Part shown: positions 46,973 through 56,427 of the stretch, piece after piece | Layout: each line of letters starts with the position of its first letter | Numbering within the stretch: the stretch's first letter is position 1 | Assembly: GCA_027623295.1 (NCBI GenBank) | Contig: JAQBXR010000001.1 | Span: forward strand, 180,760 to 244,759 | Source of the DNA: Planctomycetota bacterium | GTDB lineage: Bacteria > Planctomycetota > UBA1135 | DNA: 64,000 nt | Direction: 5' to 3' | Notes under the pieces: model-generated | What the model was told of the DNA's origin: nothing | What the model saw: the letters and a program-made list of their open reading frames with translations, nothing else | The model's database searches: none | Made by a program: the position numbers and the translations under genes

Positions 46973-49900
46973 TTCAATTTCCAACCTCAATTACGCGCTT
47001 TCTCGTCCTTGCGACTCTTGCGCTTCCAACCCTAACCCTTGCCAGTTGTGGAGCTGATGGGACTGGAATCGGTGCCGGCAACGGAACTGGTGCAGGATCC
47101 GGAAAGGCTTCTCTGGCTCTTGAAGATATGCAATGGGGCCGCCTGGTAAATGTCTTTGACCTTAGCGGTGACCTGGTGCAAACCGACGTCGTGATTCGCG
47201 AAAGCGTTCAGTCCGACGGCATTCGGTACACTCTTAGCCAAAACCCAATCACGCAGGTTGAAATCCTGACGGTATTGTTAACGCAAGGCACCCCAGCATT
47301 CGAAGAGGCTTTGGCCGACGCGCGTTCTGGATTGACTTCTCTGCAAGCTAAGAGTTTCGACTCGCCCGGCCCGTTTACTAAGCTTGCCCGAAATGGTGCA
47401 ATCCGTTTGGTCTTTTCTGAATTTTTGGACCCCACAAGCGTTGACCGTCAAACCATTCAAGTTTTGGTGGGCAGCAGCGAAGAAAGCCTTTCCTCTTTGG
47501 AAGTGCGCTATGTCGTGAAGGAAAGTGTAGGCCAGAATGGAGAACCCGTTGGGGTCGTGATTTTGGACCCAACTATTTCTAAAATCGATTCGCAACAACT
47601 GGGCATTCCAGAAAATGGTATTGGCTTTCCCGAATCTGAAGACCAGGTAACTCCGAACATTAAGTTGCGGATCCCAACCAAGCTTAATCCTTTTATCAAC
47701 CAGACTCTGTTGTTGACCAATAAGGCTAAGACGCAAACCTTCGATGTAAACCGCAATGCTGCAGGGGACTCGATTACCGAACCCCATGAGTTTGCAGGTT
47801 TAGATCCAGTTGCTGTCCGGGCAGTTCGCACGGGAAATAATCTTGATGCATTCAACGGCTTCTTATCTGACACCTCAAAGCCATCTTTGATTGTGACTCA
47901 GCCAGCCACCATTGCCTCGGTGACCGAGGTGGGGCAGCAACGGAATCTTGTTTACGCAATGGACGTGCTTAGCTGCCGTCCAATGAGTCCAAAGGTGGGT
48001 GACGTATTTGAAGTGAGTGGGTCTTTGGTTCAGATTACTTCAGTCATCGATTCCTCTGACAACACCGCCTATGTAGTCCAAGGTGTTCTGCTGGCAGGTA
48101 CCCTTCCGGGAGGCAGCATCGGCGTTGCCGCGAACCTGACCACGCGTTATTCGGTGGCAGACGCCGCCGTGCAGTTGTGTTTCCTGACCATCACGCCACA
48201 ACCAACGAGGAATTTCCCGGCAGATGGAGTCGACCCCTTTGCCACAATTTCGGTGCGCTTTAGCGAGCCGATCGATGTGACGACTGTACGCTCTCTTGAT
48301 TCCATGGTTCTTTCGTCTGCTGACACTGGTGCAGCTTCTGACGATAACAACCGGGAGTGGGATTTGGCGTCCGGCGAAACGATCCCCGACTTCCTTGACC
48401 GCATTCCAGGCTTTGGATCTGGCGGAGGACCGGGTCGCATCATGTTTGGGCCATTACAAGCCTCGGGAGATGCTCAGGCCTTTACCCTCGCACCTTTGGC
48501 TGGCATTACCGATGCCTTTGGAGAAAGTGGGGCACTTCAGGTTTCGTTGGCCTTGCGAAACGGCCCCACCGGCATCCTTGACCTCGCCGGAAACGTGGTT
48601 GACTTTTCCAGTTTCGTTGCAGGACACTCTTCTCAGACTGGAGTGCAAATTTCCATGGCCTCGGGGCCCGTCCCAACCGACAAGTACTTTGCTCTACGTG
48701 GAAACGGAGTTGATGAAGATGGTGACCAAGCTCCAGAATATGCAGGTCAACTTGGCCCGATTGAAGGTGACGGAGTTTTGCGTGGTCGCGGGATCATTCG
48801 CTTTTCGCGTCAAGCTGACCAGACCAACCAGTTTGTTGGTCAGCGCCTGAAGTTCACTACGGGTCTCATGACGCCTCTTACACCCGCCGGTGCCGTACTC
48901 ATGACCTGTTACGGTTATCACCAGCTTGGGTTCGGCCTTTCTAGTGTGAGTGAGTTCAACCTCGACGTGGAGGGACTCAACTGGTCTCCATTTGATGGTG
49001 TGGTTGTCGATGATACTTTCGATCGCTACTCCGTCGCCTTGGCACACTCCAACCGCTTCCCAGACGATTTCATTAATGCTGGTTCGGGTTATCCACAGCA
49101 CCAGAACTCTGGCTTGAGGCGTTTGTCTGGAAATATCTTTGACGCCAACATTTACGGTTTTGGTCAAGACCCTGTGCTCTACGCGGACCTCGATGAAGTC
49201 ATCATGTTCGACACGAACTATGAGCTTTCTCTTGTGAACCGTTTTCAAACGCCTGGTGGCATTACCATGTACCCATGGCCAGATTTCGACACTACCTACA
49301 CTTGGCGCGACACTCACTTCCCACTGCCCAATGGCGGTACTTTAGAAGGCGGTAACTCAGTGGGCTCCGGGCCGACCAACCCAGGTGGCTATGGCGTACC
49401 ACCTTCCGTGGTTGGCGGAATTCCAACCTGGTTGAACGGTGATTATCCAAGCATTGCTTTGCCACTGCTTATGCGCTTCCGTTCTTACCCACGTGGCCAA
49501 GAGTTTGGCTTCAACGGCTTTCAAGTTCAAATCATGGTGGGCTCGTCCAATATTCCGGCCTTCCGCGTGTTCTCCTCGGGAGGGCGTGAGGCTGGTGGTA
49601 ATTGGAAATTGGTGCGCCCTGACCTTCCACCAGAAGGTACCGCGCCTAACGGTGGCTTCAACACCGTCACGGGAGTTGCCACCAATGGCTTTGGTCCTGA
49701 GCTCTACTGGGGGCAAGTTGACTTTGTCACCAAGGTGAGCAAGGTTTACACCCACTGGTTCGACTTTGGAGCAGACCTTGAAGGCATGTCTTCCCTGATC
49801 ATTGAGCCGACTGCGGCTCAAGCTAGTCCAGGAACCTCAGTGGAAGTACAGTTCCGTTCCACCGCCACGATGAACGACGCAGGTTGTGTCGGTTCTTCCC

Positions 49901-50115
49901 CTTTAAACGACGCAAGTTCATTCTTCGATGCCTACGGTGAATACGAAGGAACTTGTGCAACTCTTTCGAGCCCGTCTGATTGGTATTCCGACCCAGCCAA
50001 GCTCATCGATGATGGCCGCCAGTTCTTTCAGCTACGGTTCACTTTTGTGTCAAACATCGAGCAGGACCTGCTCGCTGAGCTTGACGCCTTTGGTTTCGCT
50101 TACACCACTCAATGA
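46969..50115 (+). CDS. Giant lipoprotein, Ig-domain, family A copy 2
   Basis: Lipobox LASC (ATLALPTLTLASCGADG); IRLVFSEFLDPTSVDRQTIQVLVG; shared VRAVRTGNNLDAFNGFL, CRPMSPKVGDVFEV with copy 1. Confidence 0.85.
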   Translation: MIQFPTSITRFLVLATLALPTLTLASCGADGTGIGAGNGTGAGSGKASLALEDMQWGRLVNVFDLSGDLVQTDVVIRESVQSDGIRYTLSQNPITQVEILTVLLTQGTPAFEEALADARSGLTSLQAKSFDSPGPFTKLARNGAIRLVFSEFLDPTSVDRQTIQVLVGSSEESLSSLEVRYVVKESVGQNGEPVGVVILDPTISKIDSQQLGIPENGIGFPESEDQVTPNIKLRIPTKLNPFINQTLLLTNKAKTQTFDVNRNAAGDSITEPHEFAGLDPVAVRAVRTGNNLDAFNGFLSDTSKPSLIVTQPATIASVTEVGQQRNLVYAMDVLSCRPMSPKVGDVFEVSGSLVQITSVIDSSDNTAYVVQGVLLAGTLPGGSIGVAANLTTRYSVADAAVQLCFLTITPQPTRNFPADGVDPFATISVRFSEPIDVTTVRSLDSMVLSSADTGAASDDNNREWDLASGETIPDFLDRIPGFGSGGGPGRIMFGPLQASGDAQAFTLAPLAGITDAFGESGALQVSLALRNGPTGILDLAGNVVDFSSFVAGHSSQTGVQISMASGPVPTDKYFALRGNGVDEDGDQAPEYAGQLGPIEGDGVLRGRGIIRFSRQADQTNQFVGQRLKFTTGLMTPLTPAGAVLMTCYGYHQLGFGLSSVSEFNLDVEGLNWSPFDGVVVDDTFDRYSVALAHSNRFPDDFINAGSGYPQHQNSGLRRLSGNIFDANIYGFGQDPVLYADLDEVIMFDTNYELSLVNRFQTPGGITMYPWPDFDTTYTWRDTHFPLPNGGTLEGGNSVGSGPTNPGGYGVPPSVVGGIPTWLNGDYPSIALPLLMRFRSYPRGQEFGFNGFQVQIMVGSSNIPAFRVFSSGGREAGGNWKLVRPDLPPEGTAPNGGFNTVTGVATNGFGPELYWGQVDFVTKVSKVYTHWFDFGADLEGMSSLIIEPTAAQASPGTSVEVQFRSTATMNDAGCVGSSPLNDASSFFDAYGEYEGTCATLSSPSDWYSDPAKLIDDGRQFFQLRFTFVSNIEQDLLAELDAFGFAYTTQ

Positions 50116-53100
50116 TGTCTCAAATCAAATCATCCCTGTTGCGTAGTGCCTTTGTTATCGGCGCAACACTGCTTCCCCTTTTTGTCGTCGGCTGTAAGAG
50201 TTCAGAAGCGTCCATTGGTCGCTTTGAGGTCTTAACCTCCAACGTCAGCACTGGGGATACATGGTTGCTTAACCGTCCCATTCAGCTCTTCTTCAACAAT
50301 GCGATTGATCCGAACTCGGTGAACTTCGCATCGGTGATTTTGCGCCCGACGGACCAAGCTAACTCTGGAAACCCTGTTACGGGTACCTTTGACCTAATCA
50401 CCGATGCCGAAGGCAACAAAAACTTCGGGATCCAATTCAACCCAGCCTGTCCAGACAACGTTGACAATAGTAACGGTGGCTTTATCCCTGGAAACTTTGG
50501 TTACGAATTAGTCCTTCCAACCGTAGGTGCCGGTGGGGCCGCTATTTTGCGCGACACTGCTGGCAACCAGTTGGCGATTGGGCTGACGCGTACCTTCCGT
50601 ACGCCTTCGGTGGGTGAATCCTTGTTTGCCGACACCATCGTGGGTCCTCCGCGTTTGGATTCTTTGGTGGTGCCGGACAGCCTTGGTCTGATTTCTCAGA
50701 ACGATTCCAATATCATTTTGAGCTTCAACCAGTCGGTGAACCCGGAGCCGATCAACCTTGCTCCAAATCGTATTTTCGTTCAATACTCAAATGCTGTTGG
50801 TGCTTTCCCTTTAAGCGGAAACATCATCCCTGGCGCTTTGTCGATTGTGAGTAACTGTGGCGATGGTGCCGTTTTGCATTTCGCCGTCAGCGGCGTGATG
50901 ATTCCAGGGCGCGACATTCGTGTGGTTCTCACATCCAACTTTGAAGATCTTGGTGGTAATACCAACTCTAGCTCGGTAGCGAGTGCGGCAGTTTCAGTTC
51001 CCACCATCGCTGAGTTTTATGCTGATGGTCCGTCTATCAATGAAGACGATGTCACCTTCGACGAGTATGCAGATTATTTTGCCAACTCCAATCGTCTCGA
51101 CCTCGATGCAAACTTGTCACAGCCTCCAGCTGCGGTTTCTTCTGGTTTTATTCAGGCTGATTTTCCCTTTCCGGGAACCCCAGTTGGAGTAAATCGCAAC
51201 TTCGTGGTCACTACCGGACAAGGTCTTATGCAGGTGGATACTTCTTCCACCACCCAAGTGACAGATGGCAATGGCAAGGTTTTCGATGTCGTGAATGGTG
51301 TTCTGAATGTGCACGACTTCAGGATTGAGGCCGGCGCAACTTTGCGTGCTTTGGGTAGCAACCCCTTGGTGGTCTATGTTTCTGGCGAGGCCATTTTGCT
51401 TGGCACCTTGGACGCAAGTGGCTTCAACGCTTCGGCCCCAGATGGTGCCGTGAACGCATGGGAACTTTCCGTACCCGGCGCCTTTGGCGTTTGTGGTGGC
51501 GGCAACGGCGGTGCCTCATCTCAGATCATTGATAATTTCACTGCACGTGGTGAATCGGGCCAGGGGGCCTTTGGGGTTGCTCTTGGTGGCGGTCAAGGTG
51601 GAGAAGGCGGATACCAACAGGACCGCGCTCCAGCCTTGAGTGGAACTTTAGTGGATTCTGCTTCCCTCATCGCCGGAGGTGGTGCAGGTGGCGGATTCAG
51701 TGAAGGACGTACGGACTCGATTTTTTGGGATCGTTGGAGTTTGTTGGAAAACCCCAACACCTTTGATAATGCTGGTCCAGACCTTCGTGCTGACCGCCAC
51801 ACTATTTACAACGCAACGATTGATCCGGACACTGCCTTTTTGGGCGCTGAGGACGGATTGCGTGGTAGTGCTTTGGGCAATCAAATCGATCCAGCCGATC
51901 AAACAAGGATCGTTTCCCATGGTGTAGAAGGCTTCGAAGATCGTGCTCAAGACGGGCTTGATGGAACCGATTTTGATGCCGGAGGATTTGACCTGGCAGA
52001 AACTGGCGGAACCATTGGATTCCCATTCGGCAACCCAAGCCTTGGCCCAGATGGTGGTCTTGCTGGCCGTTCCATCTTTAATGATGCCGACGTCAGCAAT
52101 AACTTTTGGGGTCACCGCTTCGTTTGGGACGGCACTCCTGGAGTGGCACCCATCTTGACAACTGGTGAATTGAGTGCTCCAGCGGCTGGTTCCGGTGGCG
52201 GAGGAAGTGGAGACATGCAAACCATCTTCCGCTTCGACCTCGATTTTGACACCTACCCAGACACCGTGAACATGTTGTTCCCTGACCCGAACTTCACCGG
52301 TGGTGGTTATACCGCACGTTACTTCCGCGGCGCTTCTGGCGGTGGTGGTGGTGGCCAAGTTCAATTGATGTGTCTCGGTCCAATCACCTTGGGTCCCGCA
52401 GCGATTCTCAAGGTCAATGGTGGCGCCGGCAACGGTGGTGACTCAACCGCAGACGGTGGTGCATTTGCCACGACTTCTCAGGTCTCCGGATCGGGTGGTG
52501 GGTCTGGTGGTCATCTTGTCATGCACTCTGCATCGGGACTGAATCTCAGTCTCATCGATGTAGGTACTGCGGGCGACCCTGGAGTTCCTGCGACCTTCTT
52601 TGACTCCATTAACAACGCACACTCCATTCAAGCGATTGGTGGACGTCGCGGCTGGGCTGCGAGTCGTTTGCCGGTAGACGTTGGCTTCAGTGGGGAAGGC
52701 AACAGAGATGGCAACAGCTCCTTCATGGTGGGCCGCGGTGGTGCCGGTGCGAGTGGTTTGATTCAAATCCACGTGCCTAACCCGCTCACGGACATTACCT
52801 ATCACACCTCAGTGGACGCTGCCTTTAAGCAATACATCACCGATGAAGATCTTACCAACCCGGTGATTTCGGATCGTCAAGATGAAGTGCTTGGTGTTTA
52901 CGCCATTCCGGTTCCATTTACTTTGGTTCCTTTCTTCTCGCCAGAGTCTCAAGTGCAAAGCGTATGGGTGGACACTGGTTTGGCAGAACTGCGTAACCCA
53001 GCAAACGGAACTGGACCCTTCCCTGACTTCCTCGATGCGACCCTCGGGTTCGAAGGCATCGATCAAGCTACAGGGATGGTGCTAACTGGTGCTAACTTAG

Positions 53101-53678
53101 TGACGCCTGGTTCGATTGCTGGCTCAGACGCTGGTGCTGGCTCTGCAAGCTTCACCAACTTCACGGTGACCATTAGCAATCCATCGGCATCTTTTGGGGC
53201 AGATCTTCTGCGCAACCCAAACTTGCTTAACGGCTACGACATGGTTCCAGATGCCACGCAAGTGACTCCACAAACTTTCGAGATTGTGGATGCGGTTTAC
53301 ACTGCAAGCCCAGAGACTCTGGTGCTTACGACGCGCGTGTCGGATGGTCCGATGGCTTTGATTGCTTCTACCAATTGGGTTGTGCGGACGAAGTTCTTCC
53401 GTATTTCCACCACGGAAACGAAGGATCGTCTGCCTTCTTCGGCAAGTGTTCGCATTCAGTTCCAGGGCACGGAAGAAACCACACCAGGTTCCAACACCCC
53501 AGACTTGACTGCAATCACTGACTGGACAGGTGATGGAGTCACCACCATGAGTGATCTTCAAGGCAAGCGCTTTATTCGCTACCGCCTCACCTTTGACATC
53601 GACGCGCTGGATTCCGGCCCGACGGTAGATAAGGAGAAGCCAGGTGCTCAATACCTCAAGTTCCCTTGGAGTTGGTAG
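50112..53678 (+). CDS. Giant glycine-rich lipoprotein, family B copy 1
   Basis: Lipobox VVGC (LPLFVVGCKSSEAS); Ig-like IQLFFNNAIDPNSVNFASVIL; Gly-rich GGGGGGQVQLMCLGPITLGPAAILKVNGGAGNGG. Confidence 0.85.
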   Translation: MMSQIKSSLLRSAFVIGATLLPLFVVGCKSSEASIGRFEVLTSNVSTGDTWLLNRPIQLFFNNAIDPNSVNFASVILRPTDQANSGNPVTGTFDLITDAEGNKNFGIQFNPACPDNVDNSNGGFIPGNFGYELVLPTVGAGGAAILRDTAGNQLAIGLTRTFRTPSVGESLFADTIVGPPRLDSLVVPDSLGLISQNDSNIILSFNQSVNPEPINLAPNRIFVQYSNAVGAFPLSGNIIPGALSIVSNCGDGAVLHFAVSGVMIPGRDIRVVLTSNFEDLGGNTNSSSVASAAVSVPTIAEFYADGPSINEDDVTFDEYADYFANSNRLDLDANLSQPPAAVSSGFIQADFPFPGTPVGVNRNFVVTTGQGLMQVDTSSTTQVTDGNGKVFDVVNGVLNVHDFRIEAGATLRALGSNPLVVYVSGEAILLGTLDASGFNASAPDGAVNAWELSVPGAFGVCGGGNGGASSQIIDNFTARGESGQGAFGVALGGGQGGEGGYQQDRAPALSGTLVDSASLIAGGGAGGGFSEGRTDSIFWDRWSLLENPNTFDNAGPDLRADRHTIYNATIDPDTAFLGAEDGLRGSALGNQIDPADQTRIVSHGVEGFEDRAQDGLDGTDFDAGGFDLAETGGTIGFPFGNPSLGPDGGLAGRSIFNDADVSNNFWGHRFVWDGTPGVAPILTTGELSAPAAGSGGGGSGDMQTIFRFDLDFDTYPDTVNMLFPDPNFTGGGYTARYFRGASGGGGGGQVQLMCLGPITLGPAAILKVNGGAGNGGDSTADGGAFATTSQVSGSGGGSGGHLVMHSASGLNLSLIDVGTAGDPGVPATFFDSINNAHSIQAIGGRRGWAASRLPVDVGFSGEGNRDGNSSFMVGRGGAGASGLIQIHVPNPLTDITYHTSVDAAFKQYITDEDLTNPVISDRQDEVLGVYAIPVPFTLVPFFSPESQVQSVWVDTGLAELRNPANGTGPFPDFLDATLGFEGIDQATGMVLTGANLVTPGSIAGSDAGAGSASFTNFTVTISNPSASFGADLLRNPNLLNGYDMVPDATQVTPQTFEIVDAVYTASPETLVLTTRVSDGPMALIASTNWVVRTKFFRISTTETKDRLPSSASVRIQFQGTEETTPGSNTPDLTAITDWTGDGVTTMSDLQGKRFIRYRLTFDIDALDSGPTVDKEKPGAQYLKFPWSW

Positions 53679-53694
53679 AGCGGTTCCATTAACG

Positions 53695-53734
53695 AAACCC
53701 CTCGTCATCTTTGGATGGCGAGGGGTTTTCCTTT
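53695..53734 (+). terminator. Rho-independent terminator ending the giant lipoprotein operon
   Basis: AAACCCCTCGTCATC-tttg-GATGGCGAGGGGTTTT. Confidence 0.9.
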
Positions 53735-53755
53735 TGCTGCGCTATGCTGTAAACG

Positions 53756-54580
53756 ATGGACAAGTCAGGCGTCATGCATCTGCCGCAATCCGCTTCACAG
53801 TTTTTATGGGTGTTGCGGGTGGTCTTGGTATTGCTGGCAAGTTGCAGCGCTGAGGAGAAATCCATACCTCTGGAATTGGTTTCCTGGACCGGAAATGATC
53901 AACAACCGGTGGCGTTAGATGAAGTCCTGAAGATTGAGTTCAATCAGGCCTTGGCCAAACCGGTTCGGGCAAGTTCTCTGCAGCTTGTCGACGAAGGAAA
54001 CCATCCGGTTGAGAACGTGACAGCTACCGTGGTGGGAAGGTGGTTGTACCTCACGCCTGCATTGCCGAAACGGGTGGACTTAGAAGACGGCAGCCTGAAA
54101 CCCGGACAAAGCTATGGGATTCTTTTACACGGCCTGCCATGGCTGCGAGCTCTCGCCTCTGCCGACGGGCAGTTGTTGCAGAAAGATTTGGTGTTGCGCT
54201 TCGTAACCGCCAGTGCCGCATCTCCAGGCGCTCTTGCGGGACGGGGGGTCGAGTCTTCTGGCTTAAGGTTGGACCGTCCTGGAGGCCCTGAACCCTTAAC
54301 CTTCCGTGGTGAGGAGCGGGTCATCCTTCTGTTTACCCGAGGAATTGATCCGCGTTCCATCGCCCAGCCAGCTCGATGGTTGGCCCAAGGTCAGCAAGAG
54401 GCCGTAGAGGTCACCCTCCGCCTGGTAGAGAACCAAATCGATGGCGCCAAGCTCGAGGTCCTGTTGCCCGAGTGGCGAGGCTCAGGTGCTTTAGAACTGC
54501 CGCCTGGTGTGGAAGGTCTCGGCGGTTGGCCATTGCCGGAATCCGACCGCATCCTGCATCTGATCCGACGCGCGCAATAA
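53756..54580 (+). CDS. Ig-like (SbsA/Big_5-type) lipoprotein
   Basis: Lipobox LASC (VVLVLLASCSAEE); LDEVLKIEFNQALAKPVRASSLQLVD; GEERVILLFTRGIDPRSI. Confidence 0.75.
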   Translation: MDKSGVMHLPQSASQFLWVLRVVLVLLASCSAEEKSIPLELVSWTGNDQQPVALDEVLKIEFNQALAKPVRASSLQLVDEGNHPVENVTATVVGRWLYLTPALPKRVDLEDGSLKPGQSYGILLHGLPWLRALASADGQLLQKDLVLRFVTASAASPGALAGRGVESSGLRLDRPGGPEPLTFRGEERVILLFTRGIDPRSIAQPARWLAQGQQEAVEVTLRLVENQIDGAKLEVLLPEWRGSGALELPPGVEGLGGWPLPESDRILHLIRRAQ

Positions 54581-54624
54581 GACGGTGCTTGGAATCACCT
54601 CTCGGCCGCGCAACAATCTGAGGG

Positions 54625-55620
54625 ATGAGCTGGTTTGAAATCCTGCAACAGGAGAGTCCTGGTCTTTACACGACATTTTTGATCGTGTGTGGAGCCATGG
54701 CTGGCTCCTTCGCCTCCGCAGCGATTTTCCGCATACCTCAAGAAGGGATGTCGATTGCAAGCCCGGCACGGTCGCATTGTCCCTGCTGTAAAGCCCAAAT
54801 TCGCTGGCACGACAACCTTCCGGTCGTCGGCTACCTGCTCCTGCGGGGACGCTGTAGAGACTGTAAAGCTAGATTTGGCCCGGGGTACCTCATCCACGAA
54901 GTTGGTTTGGCCTATTTGTTCTACCTCGCGGGCCATACTTGGCTTGCTGATCCAAGCCTAGGTGGAGGCCCAACGGCTCTAGGATTCGCCTTCGTTGCCC
55001 TCACCGGATTGTGGATTGCCATGGCGGTTGATTTCCGCCATTTCATCCTGCCCGATGGCATCACACTCGGTGGAATTCCATTTGGATTATTGGCTGCCTG
55101 GATGGTCCCGTCCTTCCACATCTGGCCGGGTCTTGGCACCATGCCGCTGGGCCTCGATTGGTTCGGAATTTCGCCGGATTTGCCGCCAAATCAACTCGCG
55201 CTCATTTCAGGAATCCTTAGTTCCCTTATTTCTTTCGGGTTCTTGTTTGGAATTGGTCGTCTGTTTTCTTATCTTCTACGGCAGGAAGCACTGGGCTTTG
55301 GCGACGTCAAGTACATCGCCGCTGTCGGTGCCTTCCTCGGCCTCGAGGGCTCCGTTTGGACTCTCGCTGTCGGCGTCTTTGCGGGCGCAGTGCTGGGCGT
55401 GGTGAACGTCGTGCGCATGATTTTGGTGGTTCGCCACCGACGTCAGACGCAGGGAAAGAGTCACACCTACTCACATTCGTTCGCACATGTCGGCTGGCTG
55501 GCTGGGCGGACCATTCCGTTCGGTCCGCCGTTGATTTTGGGGACCATCCTAGTTTTGATGGCTCCCGCATCCGTACACCAGTTCTTCCTTGAGACCTGGC
55601 CCCAGATCCTAAACGGTTAG
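54625..55620 (+). CDS. Prepilin peptidase (type IV leader peptidase, A24)
   Basis: GSFASAAIFRIP; CPCCKAQIRWHDNLPVVGYLLLRGRCRDCKARFGPGYLIHE; DFRHFILPDGITLGG; ALGFGDVKYIAAVGAFLG. Confidence 0.95.
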   Translation: MSWFEILQQESPGLYTTFLIVCGAMAGSFASAAIFRIPQEGMSIASPARSHCPCCKAQIRWHDNLPVVGYLLLRGRCRDCKARFGPGYLIHEVGLAYLFYLAGHTWLADPSLGGGPTALGFAFVALTGLWIAMAVDFRHFILPDGITLGGIPFGLLAAWMVPSFHIWPGLGTMPLGLDWFGISPDLPPNQLALISGILSSLISFGFLFGIGRLFSYLLRQEALGFGDVKYIAAVGAFLGLEGSVWTLAVGVFAGAVLGVVNVVRMILVVRHRRQTQGKSHTYSHSFAHVGWLAGRTIPFGPPLILGTILVLMAPASVHQFFLETWPQILNG

Positions 55621-55637
55621 ATTAAACCCGCATCTCC

Positions 55638-56327
55638 ATGAAGAAATCCGCACTTCTCATCGCCCTTCTCGCTTTGTCCGCACCATCTTGTCAAAGCCCA
55701 ATGCATCGTCAGATGCTTGACGACCAGGACCAGCAGCTCGCTGCTTTCAAAACCGACGCTGATAATCTGCGTTCTGAGCGTGACCGTATGCGCGCAGAAA
55801 ACGCAGCGCTTTCCGATCAGCTGAACTACGAACAACAGCGTGCTTTAGAAATCCAAGATCGCTTGACTGCACGTGAAGCTGCCTTCCAGCAGCAGAATGC
55901 CGAAGTCACTGACCTTCAGGCCCGCCTGGCAGGTTCTGGCGTAGAAGTCGAGTCCCGCGGAGGCTTCATTGTTCTCGGCATGGATTCCAATCTGACTTTT
56001 AATTCCGGAAAAGCTGAGCTCAATATAAAGGGCAAGTCCACCATGGATCTCGTCGCTGGGGTTCTCATGGAAAGCTATTCCGGAAAAACGTTCTGGGTAG
56101 AAGGTCACACCGATTCGGATCAGCCGAAGAAGTCTGGCTGGAAGAGCAACCTCGCTCTCTCTGTAAACCGTGCCCTCTCTGTTGCGGATTACCTCGTGTT
56201 CGATAAGGGCATTGAGTCGCAGTTCGTTCGCATCGCTGGTCACGGCGAATGGGATCCTAAGGAAGAAAACTCCACCAAAGAAGGTAAGGCTAAGAACCGC
56301 CGGGTCGAAATCCTGGTCCTTCCTTAA
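55638..56327 (+). CDS. OmpA-family peptidoglycan-binding lipoprotein
   Basis: Lipoprotein-like signal ALSAPSC; coiled coil; NLTFNSGKAELNIKG...FWVEGHTDSDQPKK...LSVNRALSVADYLV...RIAGHGEWDP...NRRVEILVLP. Confidence 0.9.
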   Translation: MKKSALLIALLALSAPSCQSPMHRQMLDDQDQQLAAFKTDADNLRSERDRMRAENAALSDQLNYEQQRALEIQDRLTAREAAFQQQNAEVTDLQARLAGSGVEVESRGGFIVLGMDSNLTFNSGKAELNIKGKSTMDLVAGVLMESYSGKTFWVEGHTDSDQPKKSGWKSNLALSVNRALSVADYLVFDKGIESQFVRIAGHGEWDPKEENSTKEGKAKNRRVEILVLP

Positions 56328-56363
56328 AAGAGTACCAAAGCCTCTTTATCATCTGCTAAGCTA

Positions 56364-56406
56364 AAGGCATCGAGCGATTCGTCGCTCGGTGCCTTCTTTT
56401 TTTTCT
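56364..56406 (+). terminator. Rho-independent terminator after OmpA-like gene
   Basis: AAGGCATCGAGCGA-ttcg-TCGCTCGGTGCCTT then C(T)9. Confidence 0.92.
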
Positions 56407-56427
56407 TTCTCAATCCAAAATAATCCC

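Noticed and set aside
51648-52364. 238-aa minus-strand ORF inside the third giant lipoprotein
   Set aside because: Thr/Ser-rich reverse reading of a glycine-rich gene; no domain signature.
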